A stretch of 64,000 nucleotides of DNA, from positions 2,566,369 through 2,630,368 of the forward strand of contig OX463856.1 of the NCBI GenBank assembly GCA_949825065.1, in the 5' to 3' direction. Positions 32,785-44,639 of this stretch are shown here, one piece after another (the first letter of the stretch is position 1; the number at the start of each line of letters is the position of its first letter). The DNA is from Odontocerum albicorne. Lineage: Eukaryota; Arthropoda; Insecta; Trichoptera; Odontoceridae. The position numbers and the translations under genes are program-made. The notes beneath the pieces were generated by a model. That model ran no database searches and was not told where the DNA came from. It saw nothing but the letters and a program-made list of their open reading frames with translations.

Positions 32785-33418
32785 TTTATTGTATACTCCA
32801 TTTTAAAAACAATTTGGAGGGCTTTTGCCAAGCGGTAATCTCTTCTAACCAATCAGAAACATAAATAACGGAATAAGATAAATTAGTTAAGGAATATAAT
32901 ATTATAAAATTAGATAAAGATAAATAAATTTACATGGTCGGAAAAAATATTCGTATTATTATTCATTTATATTATTTATAATTAAGGCACTAACACTGTG
33001 GAGGTTTAAAGACATTTTAATTTGTTTTATCAAACACTGTTTATTCCACTTTTTGTAACGGTATAACTACCGGTTTCAAGGCTTTCACCTCATCATCAAG
33101 GGAATTTTTGTTTGTGCTCCCCTGAAGCCTCGTTCAAGTATTGTTGGTGCTCCCCTGAAGAACCGTTACAAAAAGTAAAATAAACAATTTTTGATAAAAC
33201 AAATTATAATATTATTAATTTTTACAAAATTTGTGAACACTATACGTAGTAAAAGTAAAGTGAGATATCATCAATCAAAGGAAAATAAAGATATGGTGGA
33301 GAGAAAAGAAGACTCAGGAATGAAACAAGTTATGTTACTGACTAGAAATTAAGAGTTTTTTCAGTCGCTTCTTAAAGCATACCAATGACAGAACGAGTCG
33401 TACATTGGTAACATCTAC
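32785..33418 (-). mobile_element. LINE-2fam 3' end split by a MITE
   Basis: The tail part lies at 32785-32990 (ggagggcttttgccaagcgg, then taatctcttctaaccaat). The UTR and ORF part resumes at about 33240 (aagtgagatatcatcaatca) through ttttcagtcgcttcttaaag to about 33418. The palindromic MITE at 33000-33215 sits between the two parts, so the LINE was already in place when it arrived. Confidence 0.7.
33000..33215. mobile_element. Palindromic-end MITE (cactgtttattcc family), copy 2
   Basis: The left end atcaaacactgtttattcca runs on through ctttttgtaacggtataac. The right end (aaccgttacaaaaagtaaaa, then taaacaatttttgat) is its imperfect inverted complement. Inner markers ccggtttcaaggctttcacc and tgtgctcccctgaag (the latter twice) match copies 1 and 3. 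Confidence 0.7.
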
Positions 33419-33835
33419 ATAGGTTTCTTTGTAACATAATTATCTTCCCTTGGTGTATTTTCTACGGTTTTTTTTAACAAATTTGTTTTCTAAATATATG
33501 TTGATGCGGTAGTAACTAATCTTATGACCGCAGCCACCCCCCTTCATACACTTGCACTCAGCTTATACTCGTATGTATATTTATTTTGTAATATTTTAAT
33601 AACAATGAGTTCGAATCTAAAGTCAGCTTATTTGAATCAACAGTTAAGATAACCTTAACTTATCGAATGTTGTTAACAAAACTTACCAGATAGAAAAAGT
33701 TTGTGAGTTTGTATTCCACATGTGTAAAAAAATATTGAATCGTCTTTTTTGTGTGAGATATTCGACTAAATATTTTTTTTATTACAAATACGAGTACATT
33801 TTTGTCATAAAAATGTGTATATTAATTCTCTCCAA
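33419..33835. other. No gene recognised
   Basis: A+T-rich. Nothing identified. Confidence 0.35.
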
Positions 33836-33839
33836 ACCA

Positions 33840-33960
33840 AGGTGTGCTTTTCGATTTTATTGGTAAAACGATACCTTCTACTCGTGGGGGTTTTGGGTTA
33901 AATTTCCAATTAATTCAAACAATAACTTATCTGTTTTGAACTCGCCTGGTAAGTAAATTG
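33840..33960 (+). mobile_element. Degenerate SINE-1fam head
   Basis: Contains gattttattggtaaaacg and tttgggttaaatttccaat in the A-box/B-box order and spacing of the family, but poorly conserved. Confidence 0.3.
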
Positions 33961-34184
33961 CGCATAATGTTGCTTCTCTATGCGCTGTAGTATATATAAT
34001 CAACACTAAGTTCAAACTAAAAGTTAAAGTGCGTTCATTGGTTTAATGCCCAAGGGATCGTTAGAGGAGCAAAATACAATGTTGCAGTCAAAATCTTCAG
34101 CATGTCCGCATCACCAATTTAGTTGTGAGGAGGGATACTGCACGAATGAATAAATCAAAACCGTTTTAAAATAATTTTGTCAGT

Positions 34185-34312
34185 GGTCTTGGTCTAACGG
34201 TCAGCATTCATGCTAAACAAGCGGATGCTCGAGGTTCGATTCTTGGCGAATTTACTTATTCACTGATTTTACTGTTAGACCATTTAAAATCTGCATTTTT
34301 GAATTCAGATGG
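34185..34312 (+). mobile_element. SINE-2fam copy
   Basis: A tRNA-like head (ttggtctaacggtcagcatt, then gaggttcgattcttggcg) is followed by actgattttactgttagac. The B box is the best preserved of the three family members. Confidence 0.65.
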
Positions 34313-34317
34313 GTATG

Positions 34318-34943
34318 TTAACCCTTCCTGTCCTGTGATGTGTAATTGGTACACATTGTTTCTAAAAACTTTAATATCTCTATAAATATAATAAATAATG
34401 GCTTCAGATTTCAGGTTTTCTTACGTTATACATTTAAGCATTGAATTAAAAATAATATTATTTATAATTAGCACTTATCGGCCACATCAGATATATTTTG
34501 TGAAAATCGGGAATAAATTCACCAATACAATCAAACATGTGTCAGTGTATGATGTAGATATATTCATTCTAAAAAAACCGCTATGGGTGAGGAAGTGACG
34601 CTATTCACGTCTCACTCTACTACGGTATATGGGAACGCAAGAAATGGAATCTCAGTTCGCTCGCTTCCCTCGCTCAGTATGTCGGCGGCTTTCGATTAAG
34701 GTGGTCGATTTGTCCGTTTTGTGAATTTTGGCCGATGTTTTTTTTTCTTCATATTTTTATCAATTTAATTTCAATTATTATCACTTTTGAATTTAAATTT
34801 CAAAAATCATTATTTAAGCGATTGGCTATGGATATTCTTATTTTTCCGATTTTAAATCGCTCATTTTTACTTGAGTACTGGTGTGTATTGAATACACAAC
34901 ACCGGAACGAGCGGATTTTTTAGCACAGGAAGGGAAAGGTTAA
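34318..34943. mobile_element. TTAA-flanked piggyBac-like MITE
   Basis: TTAA at 34318-34321 is followed by cccttcctgtcctgtgatg. The end is agcacaggaagggaaagg and TTAA (34940-34943). It is 626 bp with the family interior (cacttatcggccacatcag, aagcgattggctat, attttaaatcgctcattttt). Confidence 0.82.
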
Positions 34944-35379
34944 AAGCGATTTTGGAACTTTTTAACATCCTTTATTTTTTAAAGATTTAGCTAATTTGGA
35001 CGCGCTCTTGGGGTGTTCGTAAAGATCTGAAAACACCAGTTGATAAAAAAAAGGTTTTATTTTCAGATGGAAAATAAAATGGAGAGACTGGCAATCCAAG
35101 GGACAATAAAAAAGATCACGGAGTAGATCACCAATGTGATGGACATAATTCACAAGGAAATAACTATCAGCTCACTCCAAGAGTGTAATAAATATGTTAT
35201 TTATCGTGAAAAATTGAGACATTCTTTTATTATTTTAAAATATTTAATTTCCTCGCAAGTTAAACTCCAATGATCATAACAAATAACACGTGGTTTTCCT
35301 GTCGAGGTATACAGAGCGGAGCAAACACCATATTTCCATATCGACACAAATCTTTCGCCAATTTTACATCCATATTTTA

Positions 35380-36095
35380 AGATACCCTTCTTCAAAAACA
35401 TTGTTCACATGCTCCAGACAAATTTTCCTTGGTATTACTTTCTCCCACCTTTCACTCACATTTGCACGGTTAATTTGTATTCTTATTATTTTTTAATTCA
35501 TGCTGTTTATATGCCCAAACCATTTCAGAGAGCTGTTCTTAATATTTCTTTATCCATCAGCCTTAACGTCACGTTAAATTTATAACTTTGTATTCTTTTC
35601 TTTCAGTATTTTTCCACGTCCATGTTTTCTTCAATACATCAATGTTGATAATAGAATAATGTTGTGGACTCTTATTTAAGCAGATTTTGATACTGCCTAG
35701 TTTGAGTATACACTTTTTAGTGCTCCGTTAAGCAGAATTCCTAAATTTCCTCTAATATTTCATTTTTCACACATATGTCGCATTTACCTTTTTTTCACAC
35801 TTTTCCATCAACATGAGATAAAATTTTGCAATATTCATTATTCTTTCTCTTCGAATCTCTTGTACAATTTTCTTATCAAAAACTGAAAATCATTTTCATT
35901 CTCCGTTTTCTCTACTATGTTATTATCATACAGCAATAAGTTTCCTTTCATACTTATATTTAATAACCTATTGACTTATGTTGTTCATTTACACATTAGT
36001 ATATGTAAATATTTAACGGGGGGATATAACGCATCCTTGCTTCACTCCTTTTGAAGTATTAAACGAGCAGATCTTATAGTACGATTTCGTAACAT
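35380..36095 (-). pseudogene. LINE-4 (RTE-like) reverse-transcriptase remnant
   Basis: On the minus strand the sequence near 36060 translates to KGVKQGCVISP, a clear RT motif. It is followed after decay by NGALKSVYSN with neighbouring I-R-V-H-N and LKWFGHINSMN, then WEKVIPRKICL near 35430. Order and spacing fit an RTE-like LINE from the RT palm to the C-terminus. Many stops are present and the catalytic FADD box is not readable. It is the longest LINE-4 piece in the window. Confidence 0.6.
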
Positions 36096-36559
36096 ACTCT
36101 AATCTTTCAATGATATCGAATAAGAAGAAGGGAATATGGAGTTATATCCCTGCCGCAGAAGATGGAAATAAGGAAAACGCTGGATGACGAATGCCCAATG
36201 CTAAAAAAGATAATTTATTTTTGAGATCGTGACACGTTTTATTTTTGCTTTATTGTACTTTTGGGACCCGTTTCACATATCTCGTGAAAGGGTGCCCGGA
36301 GGTTGCCACTTGGTCTCCGATCTTTCAAAGGTACTTTGAAAGTGGTTGAGTTATAACTGCGCCAAGTGATAAGGCTGTTATTGAAACATTTGGTGATTAT
36401 TTAAATGGAGGCTCGTTTTTTTTTAGTATGAATGTTGTCTACATTTTATTCCGTTTATTGTACAAGCCAAGAAGATGATTTTGTGGAAGTTTTTTTTTCA
36501 TAACTTCGATTTTTTTTTCTTTCAACACACTTAGAGAAAATGTTACAGTACGAGTATAT

Positions 36560-36930
36560 TCACATCATCAAAACGAGAGAGCAATAGCAAATAAGGTCAA
36601 TGGGGCACTTAAACATTTATACTCAAATTGGACTGTACAATCTGCTCGAGTTCACAAAAGTATTTTATTTCCTACCTTGATATACAGGAGTGAAACGTGG
36701 ACGTAAATAAAACTGAAAAGTTATGAATAAATATAATGGAAATGAATGCACATACTTGACAATGAATGACAGAAAACGGAGTGAAGTTATTAGGGATGAA
36801 TGTGAAATGTAGACTTATGTGTTGAGTAAGACAATGAAGAACGCTTTTAAATGGTTTGGGTACAAATGAATGAAGAAAAACTGACAAAATTAATAGTCTG
36901 TTAAAGGTGTGGTAGAGCAAACCCAATTAA
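36560..36930 (+). pseudogene. LINE-4 remnant, 5' part
   Basis: The plus strand reads ANKVNGALKHLYSNWTVQSA, then RVHKSILFPTLIYRSETWT before stops, then FKWFGYK-like and NEEKLTKLI-like pieces in other frames. The coding order resumes at 37474 after the transposon inserted at 36933. Confidence 0.65.
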
Positions 36931-36932
36931 TA

Positions 36933-37473
36933 AAGGGTCTTTCAAATTAAGTGGTTTTTTCAGTAAAATTTTTTAAATTCTTAAATAAAACACACAATTT
37001 GCTTTGATTTTAAAAACATTTTATTGGCCATTGAAGTTTAATATATGCCCTTTAAACACAAAAAACAATGTCCACCTCTTACAGCTCCACAGATGTCCAC
37101 TCTTCTGTCAAATTTTTCGATGAGATTTAGGAATAATTGCAGTTCTAGCTCACCAATAACGTGAATGATGTCCTTCAGCTCAGGAATTGATTTGGAATCA
37201 TTACAATAGACCTGGCTTTTCACATTACTCCAGAGCAAATAGTCCAACGGTGTCAGATCATATGATCTTGGTAGCCAATTAACATCACCGTTTCCGGAGA
37301 TTGCAATGCATAAATTAATTCAACGATTTGAACGCGTTGTTGTATTGTATACGACTCCATTTTTATAAATGTCATACATTACACTTCTCAAATGTCAAAA
37401 GACCCAGGCAAGTTCACGACGCCATCTGTGTTTTATTCAAGAATAAAAAAAACACTCTATTTGAGAGACCTTT
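36933..37473 (-). mobile_element. Tc1/mariner-superfamily element inserted in LINE-4
   Basis: The terminal repeats are imperfect: aagggtctttcaaattaag at the left and the complement of tctatttgagagacctt at the right, each continuing into aataaaacaca about 40-60 bp in. TA flanks are at 36931-36932 and about 37474-37475. The minus strand encodes MDYLLWSNVKSQVYCNDSKS and IPELKDIIHVIGELELQLFL, then FDRRVDICGAVRGGH, the C-terminal end of DDE transposases of the insect Tc1/mariner group. The catalytic core is absent, so the element is internally deleted. It lies inside a LINE-4 copy, whose sequence continues on both sides. Confidence 0.78.
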
Positions 37474-37720
37474 TATGTACGGCAAATCTAAGAGAAAGGC
37501 TTGGTAGAGGAAGATCAAATAAAGCATGGCGGGAACAATTGAATAATATTTCTAAAAACAAAGTGGAAAGTCTGAGAAATCGTATGAGTTGTATGAGATG
37601 GTGTTTGAATATTGAAGAGGAAATATATGTGTGTGTCGCAATAAAATTTTTTGAGTGTTCTGTTATATTTGACTATCCTGACAGGGAAAATACCGTGATG
37701 ATATGTGTGTATTTTAAAAA
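37474..37720 (+). pseudogene. LINE-4 remnant, 3' part
   Basis: The plus-strand frame reads LREREGRGR-like text as LRERLGRGRSNKAWREQLNN, then KNKVESLRNRMSCMRWCLNI and E-E-E, continuing with DYPDREN near the end. This is the C-terminus of the LINE-4 ORF whose 5' part ends at 36930. Confidence 0.65.
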
Positions 37721-38290
37721 TTAATTAAAATATTTTTATTTGTTGTCAATAAACTTGATTCTACAAAGGGAAAGTTTTGCCAATTTGCCATAAGTAATTT
37801 GCGGCATCGACACAACATTTGCCTTCTGCCGAACAATAATTAAACGAATTGGAAAATTTCAGCGGAACGACAGAAAGAATTCCTAAAAGTTTCCTTTCGA
37901 TCCGAGTTGAAAAGGAACCGATTTCCAATTTGAGGTTTTTTGGTTTGTCAGCGAACCGAATATTCGAGTCTTCCCCCCTTTCAAAGTAAAATTGACACGT
38001 GACAAAAATCTTCATGCGTTACAAGTCTTGTTTTCAATTTAATTTGGAAGTAACCCTTGTGTGTGTATACAAACTTGCCTTGCCTTGTTGGCATACTGAG
38101 ATATCGAAAACCTTTGGTCTCATACGTCGAATAAATCGAATAAATCCTGTAAAGGTATTGTCGAAAAAATATTAACTTTCGAACGTTTTCCGAATTTTTA
38201 TAAGATATGTGTTTTACAAGAGTTCAAATATGATAAAGCTTTATGCTTTTACTCCAGTTTTGATAAAAAAAAACATTGTGATAATCACGC
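37721..38290. other. Unique block between two related transposons
   Basis: An 84-codon minus-strand open frame (37761-38015) has mixed composition and no domain I recognise. No repeat similarity was seen. It is the least TE-like 500 bp in this part of the window. Confidence 0.35.
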
Positions 38291-38842
38291 ACTTTCAAAT
38301 TGAGTGTTTTTTTTATTCAATTTTTTTAACTCTTGAATAAAACACACAATTCGCTTTGATTTCAAAAAACTTTTTATTGTTCATTGAAGTATAATGTATG
38401 ACATTTAAACACAAAAAAAAACAATATTCACCAAATGTCCACCTCTTGCAGCTCTACAGGTGGCCACTCTTTTGTCAAAATTTTCGATGACATTTTGGCA
38501 TAATTGCGATTCTAGCTCACCAATAACGCGAAAAATTTCATCCTTCACCTCAGGAATTGATTGGAGGTCATTCTTATAGACCTTGTTTTTCACGTTACTC
38601 CAGAAAAAATAGTTCAACGGTATCAGATCACATGATCTTGGTGGTCAATTAACATCACCGTTTCCGGAGATTACAATACATAAAATAATTCTCAATTTGA
38701 ACGCGTTGTTGTATTGTATACGATTCCATTTTTATAAATGCCATATATTACACTTCTCAAACGTCACAAGACTCAAGCAAGCTCGCGACGCTATCTGTGT
38801 TTTATCTAAGAATAAAAAAAACGCTCAATTTGAAAGTCCCTA
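38291..38842 (-). mobile_element. Second copy of the Tc1/mariner-type element
   Basis: The ends actttcaaattgagtgtttt and the complement of gctcaatttgaaagtccc are inverted repeats, and both continue into aataaaacaca / tgtgttttat. The minus strand encodes MNYFFWSNVKNKVYKNDLQS, then IPEVKDEIFRVIGELESQLC and FDKRVATCRAARGGHLVNI, a better-preserved form of the transposase C-terminus at 36933. The upstream catalytic region is missing here too, so both descend from the same deleted form. Confidence 0.78.
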
Positions 38843-40125
38843 TATAAATGTGTTCGATTCTTCTTTACCAGCATGGTTTAACCCAATTTTCTCTTCTGTG
38901 ATTTTTTCATTAACTTCCTTTGTCAGGACCAACAACTGTAAAATATACTATCGATAGGAAGTAACAGATATAACCATTTAATTTGTATCAATCAAGTCTG
39001 TCCGGAGCATGCAGTCTCGATGTTTGATTTGATAGGTATGAGTCTTGTGTAACTCCACAATCACATTCAAATTTACTTTCGTTCAAGAAACCTCCATCTC
39101 TACGTGTTCATCTTGCATCTAAGCACCCTACTCAGAGTTTATTGAGTGCTCTTCAATCAGATAAAGTCAGCTTGTCTCTTGATGACATATTTTCCAATAG
39201 ATTCGTGCGATCTGCGACGCGATTTATCCGGAGTATCCAATTCTAATAAATATCAAGTTATTTAGGTAAATACGTTACATAAGGTTGTATTGGGGCAAAT
39301 CTGTGAGCTGTCACAGGACTCATCCTAGAATTTCCAAACTATAGTAGTTATTTCATGGGTTAATTTTGAAAACGAAACCATTAGTCGTTTTGGAGCACCA
39401 ACCCATATGAAGCTCTTAGGTTGATCCTGAAAATTAAATACCGATGCGATCAATACCAATACCACGGTGCATATTGCAAAAAAACAGGAAAAAACAAGTA
39501 CGTTTTTTTTTAAATATATCTTTATAAATGCTCAACAGAAAATTGCTTTCTTCAAAACTATTATAAGAGACATAATTGCAATAAATCACCAGATTCGAAC
39601 CCAAGACAACAGTTCCCGATCTTACACCATCCATTAAGGACATAATCGCTTGTTGCGAATGATGTAAGACAAACGTTTTTTTTTTATGGGGATGCGATAT
39701 GTTATAACGGTAGGCACCCCGCGTGAGAGATATTCCCACAGAATGGGCCCATAAAAGTTGATAATACGATTATTGCAAAATTTATTATCAATAAAAATTA
39801 TTATTATTTTTATAAAGTGCTTTAGGAATGACAAGCCGGCTCGCTGGTTCTCGATAAAGATGGGTATAACAGTTTAAAACCGTTTATAACAATATTATAA
39901 TCATACGTATACGTTATTTAATACGTTTTTCAATATATGAAAAAAATATTTTTATGCGCACTTTGTATCAAATAAGTAAAATTTTACTTTTCTGTTGAAC
40001 CATTTCAATTTTAAGGAACATGTACAATTCAACATAAAAAAATGGTTTTAATTTTTTGTTGTTGCTGAAAACACGAAATATCAAAATATGTTCCAGAAAG
40101 CAGTATTAGGTTGTTAGTGTTTTTT
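38843..40125. other. No gene; one tRNA-like scrap
   Basis: At 39585-39665, minus strand, gttcgaatctggtgat follows a tRNA-like arm. It may be a SINE head. The open frame 39434-39739 overlaps it and is not supported. Nothing else was recognised. Confidence 0.35.
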
Positions 40126-40129
40126 TATG

Positions 40130-40500
40130 ATATCATTATGGCTTGCTTAGTGAAATGCTCGTCTATGATTCGAGGGCTTTGGATTCGATTTCTTATAGTA
40201 CTTGAATAAAATTGTATAAAGGGTCCCAATCTGACAGCGTTTGTCTAGTAATGATATTCGCGCAAGTGTTATTGCCGAATCACATTTGGTAGCATTGCCA
40301 ACACGCATTACAACTGTCTGCGAGTTCCATGCCTATTTCAGGGGTTCTGAGCCCATTTTTGTATAGAGCTCTAGTCTGGGTATCACTTAATGATGTTTTA
40401 TTATCTTTTTAGTTCATTAGAAGATATTGTCTCATAGAAATAAAATCTTCAGTTCATTCTACATTAAAAAAGGGGTTATGTAATAATTGTAGATAGTATA
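40130..40500 (+). mobile_element. Degenerate SINE-1fam copy with internal insertion
   Basis: The head (ggcttgcttagtgaaatgct, then ttggattcgatttctta) and the tail (agttcattagaagatattgt) are separated by about 200 bp more than in other copies, so something short has inserted between them. Confidence 0.4.
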
Positions 40501-40699
40501 CAATTACTGCTATACGACTAGTTACTCTCAAAGACCAACCAATGTATCCAGTTCCATCACCAGATAAACCTTCAGCTAGATGGTAAACACTCTGAGACTT
40601 ACACGATCTCAATGTGGAACACACCTCAAAAAGTCGATCCCTAATATGTAGTTTCTTTCTTGTACTACGGGGCTACATTTTTCAGAACTTTGAAAGCTA

Positions 40700-41083
40700 C
40701 ACTGCCCTCATAAGCATAAACGCAGCTAATGGCAAAAGTTAAGTTTTGAGTAAACTGCACTTTTATGTTTTTCATTGCTGCTTAAAAATGTCGTAATTCA
40801 TAAACAAAAAAGCTGTAAAATATGATTCATAAGCAAAAACGTAGCAAACGCATAGGCACTCGCTGTCTTTTTGCTTATGAATCACATTTTATTGTTTTTT
40901 TTGCTTAGAAAAACCTAGTATTTTGTAAAATTAAAAAAAAACATTATGTCGATTTTTCGGTTGAAATAAATGGTTTTCTGTATTTTTATGGATAATGGTT
41001 CAGAATTTGATATGGAATATTGCCTCATACTTAGTTAAATTTCTGATTTTTCCCATTAGCTGCGTTTTTGCTTATTACGGCAG
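40700..41083. mobile_element. TA-flanked MITE with internal hairpin
   Basis: The terminal repeats cactgccctcataagcataa (then acgcagctaatgg) and the complement of ccattagctgcgtttttgct (then tattacggcag) match over about 38 bp. TA lies at 40698-40699 and 41084-41085. Inside, tgattcataagcaaaaa (about 40834) and its exact complement (about 40868) form a second hairpin that echoes the terminal ataagcaaaaacg motif. At 384 bp with no coding capacity, it fits a Tc1/mariner-type MITE. Confidence 0.8.
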
Positions 41084-41124
41084 TACAACAAACAGCTTAA
41101 ACTCAACCCTTTCAGGAATGTCAC

Positions 41125-41275
41125 TTTCTTGACATAGCTGGTAAGACGTTTATCTTCCAACTTAGAGGTTGTGATATTCGATTCCCACAGGTACTCCAAC
41201 TTTTCAAATATATTGCCACATTATAATAATCTCACTATATTGTAGTATGTGCAATGAAGGCACAAAACAATTTGA
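41125..41275 (+). mobile_element. SINE-1fam copy
   Basis: Head: catagctggtaagacgttta, then gatattcgattcccaca. Tail: catattataataatctcact-like sequence ending with a gcaatgaaggcacaaaac stretch. The tail is eroded. Confidence 0.5.
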
Positions 41276-41850
41276 AGTTTTAACAACAGAAATGTTTCAA
41301 TAAAGATTTATTTTTTCAATCATGTTTTATGAACAACCAAAAGTTCAATTATGACGAACAAATAATACATAAAAAGAATATAACTGGATTTATTGTAAAA
41401 TAATGAAAGATTTCAAACACGATTAAACATCCAGTAAAAATAATATAATGTGGAAACAAATCAGATTTTCGGCCATATTTAGCACGATACATTTAATTTT
41501 TGACATAATTGCTTTGGAAAACATGTTGTTAAATGGAGAAAACAGAACGTTATTTTCCACAAATAAATATTCCACAATCGCATTGTTGTCAGCAAAGGCG
41601 AAGTGACTCTATAAAATGTTGAATTAGTTCCGCAATTCCAAAGTTTGATTTATTCTCAGCGGTTTTGTGGAATGTTCAACAATTTAATTCCACTTTTTTA
41701 CTCATTTTTCTTCGTACAATTTTTGCATATCTGATAACATTTCTGCAAATAAGTTTTTTTTAATATAATATTTCGAAAACTGGTATAAAATAATAAAATA
41801 TTTTTTTTTTAAATAAAATAAATAAAACACATTTTTCATTTTGTATTCAA
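41276..41850. other. No gene recognised
   Basis: A+T-rich. Nothing identified. Confidence 0.35.
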
Positions 41851-42835
41851 CACTGTTTTATTTGATTTCACTACCGGTTTAAAAGACCTCCGTCTTCCTC
41901 GTCAGGTGAAGTTCTTCTTTTCCCTGGCTCCATTCCAGCTCACTGTCTGCGAAGACTGTTGGGGTCAGCTCTTCTCGTCCTCAGGTTGTATGTTCTTCTG
42001 TCCCGGACTACGTCCCCCAGGCCATGCCTCTGCATCAGGTTATCTTTTTGCACCACCCATGAATTATTTGGTCTTCCTCTGGTTGTTATTCGAGGAAGAT
42101 CCATGGAGATTGCCTGGTTCACAATGTGATCGGGTGCTCTGCGTCCAACGTGCCCATACCATCTCAATCGCCTCTCCTCCATCTTGCTGTTGATGTCTGT
42201 AACACCTAGACTTCCACGAATGTGTGAGCTTTTTATTTTTTCTCTTAGGAACACACCAGCTGACCATCTTAGCATGCGCATTTCAGCAGTTTCTAGTTGC
42301 CTAGAGTAAGAGTTATACATCGTCCAGCATTCGGAGCCATAGAGGAGTGCGGGTCTGACAATCGTTTGGTATATATTTTTTTTTCAACTTTACTGGCATT
42401 TTCGGATCACATAGAACTCCCGCCATTGATTAACTTCATCCATCCCACACTAATTATATGTGTAACATCTGCTGCACATCCTCCATCGCTATGGATGAGT
42501 GACCCAATATACTTAAAGGAGTCACAATTTGGTAATGTTTCTCCATCCATTTGCATTACGGAAGTGACAGCATTTGTGTTCTCGAATGGTTGGTACATAT
42601 ACTCTGTTTTCTTTCTGCTCAGTCTCAATCCATTGTCCTCCAAGATTCTTCTCCACCTTTCCAGACTATTTTGCAGGTATTCATGGTTTTCACTTATTAA
42701 TACGATATCGTCTGCAAATAGTAGGATCTTTAGGAGACTGTTCATTTCTTGGTTAGTTAAATAGTCCATGACTAAGATGAACAGTAGTGGACTGAGTACC
42801 GATCCTTGACCTTGAAAATCACGCGGGACCAAACA
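41850..42835 (-). pseudogene. LINE-A (RTE-like) RT core, C-terminus and 3' end
   Basis: This is the best LINE-A copy. On the minus strand, 42832-42407 reads GQGSVLSPLLFILVMDYLTN (RT motif), LLFADDIVLISENHEYLQNS with the catalytic F-A-D-D box, then WRRILEDNGLRLSRKKTEYM. A frame break near 42400 follows. From 42320 to 41940 comes SRQLETAEMRMLRWSAGVFL, KMEERRLRWYGHVGRRAPDH and MQRHGLGDVVRDRRTYNLRT to a stop. The upstream RT fingers and endonuclease are missing. The 3' UTR ends near 41850 with a region (complement of aacactgttttatttgattt) that resembles the ends of the palindromic MITE family. Confidence 0.82.
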
Positions 42836-43439
42836 AACTGACCGTTAGGATCCCTTCTACATGTCAAGTGCGCCAACTTTGAAACGACCAAAATTCCACG
42901 GCCTCAGGAGCCCTTGTAACCTTAGTTTCTGGATGACGCTCGTATTTAGACTTTATAATTAATTTTTTTGGACAAAACCTGTACAAGTGTAAAATGAAAA
43001 TAATACTTCATCGCATTGGATTGATTTAGAACAATCAATGTATTAAATGAAGAAGAAACCAATCTTCAAGTTCTAATCCTCTTCTGCACACGAGTATTTT
43101 ATGGTTCACCTTGGTCTCTATTTACAAAATGGAGTGCCCGCGGTACATGAAACTGTAGTACCATGTTAACAATCCTGAATTCACTACTTGACACCAATTT
43201 AACAAGCGTCTAGCTTGCAAGTAAAATAAGGGTTGCCTGTTGTGTACGCTGAAAAGTAAATGCAAGATGTATCGTTGGGTATAGCGTGCACTTTACGATA
43301 TTGCACTAGTTTTACATTTTACTGTTAACTCAGGTTTAATCCAATTACAAGCAATAAAATACATAAAATAATTCAAATTCCTTCTTCTTGATACGAGTAT
43401 ATACGAGTTTAGGGAATGTCCCTTAAAGGTATATGACGA
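42836..43439. other. No gene recognised
   Basis: A+T-rich. Nothing identified. Confidence 0.35.
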
Positions 43440-43860
43440 TATGATTGTTGATAAATAAATAAAACACGTTAGATCGCAATGCGGAAGAAGAGTGAATGAA
43501 TACTTTATTTGATAGTACGTAGGTATTTATAACATTTCAGAATGGGCGCGGGAGTGCGCTCGCGATATGATTCTACCTCACTTCTGTGAATGCAGAAATG
43601 GTCAATTGTAGTATTGTAGGTAACAATCTATTTACGGAACCGGCGAGACAGCGTGGTGCGTTCTCTCTCTAGTATGTAGTGCGGTCCGCTCGCTACGGGA
43701 TGACTGGCCGGCGGGTGATCTTTGGACTTGAATGGCCGGGGTATGAACTTTGGACTGTTTATTTAAATATTGTCGAGGAATGCGAAGTTCATTTCATCGG
43801 TCATTAACCGTATGTATGCGACAATATTCAGCGGCGACCGTGGATCCCTACACGAATATC
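43440..43860 (+). mobile_element. Possible solo LTR or LTR end with PBS-like motif
   Basis: A compositionally distinct, more G+C-rich block ends near gacaatattcagcggcgacc gtgg (43820-43845). It resembles the tggcgaccgtg primer-binding context that follows the LTR in Ty3/gypsy-type elements. No second LTR, gag or pol was found, and the boundaries are a guess. Confidence 0.3.
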
Positions 43861-44235
43861 TTGGATCTGTTGTCACGAAAATCATTCTTGAAAAACTGAG
43901 CACCAATAAAATGATTTCTTCACCCTTAAGGCAGCCTTCCCAGCATGCGGTGTCCTGCAAGGATCTCGTGTACCACTATGTATGGGATTCTGTCTCGGTC
44001 CATTCTATTTATTTATTTTCTTAAAACTGGCTTAGCCTAATTAAATTGAAAAATTTTAAAAATTTAACATAAAAAAAAACTTAAATAAAGTAAAAAAAAT
44101 ATATAAAATAAAAAAATATCTATATGAATACATATATACACACAAACATACACATATATTCAAAGTCGCTTAAATACTTTGATGAGTGTTTTCTCACGCT
44201 CAATCTTAGAAGAAAATTTTTTTTTTGCTTTTAGT
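43861..44235. other. No gene recognised
   Basis: Includes simple A/T-rich tracts (44060-44160). Nothing coding. Confidence 0.35.
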
Positions 44236-44639
44236 AATGTGATATGAAATATGTCAATATCCGAAGCAAGAGTTAAGACCCTTCCAACAGGCATAGCGGC
44301 TAGAAGACTCGTTCTTGCGTATGTTATTAAGAACAGTTCTTGCCGGCTTATAAATTTATATCTTAAGAACTAATTTATATATTACAACTATAAACTAACT
44401 TAATTTTGATTTACCACGCTTCATTTTATTTTTAATAATATTAATATGATATACTCGTATAATTTCTAAGAAATAGTTAACACTTACATACTACTCATAA
44501 CTAGATAACAATTCTTTTAACTAATTATTTAGCACGTACATGTGCGCCCACTCGTTCAGGTTACTTGTATTCCTTCAATTCACTCAGACCTTCGCCATCC
44601 CTACTAATGGTGCACTAGTAGGGCAACAGATGATGCTTC

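Noticed and set aside
36100..36200. Possible coding exon near gccgcagaagatggaaat
   Set aside because: No domain, splice pair or extended frame. It lies just upstream of LINE-4 sequence and may be part of it.
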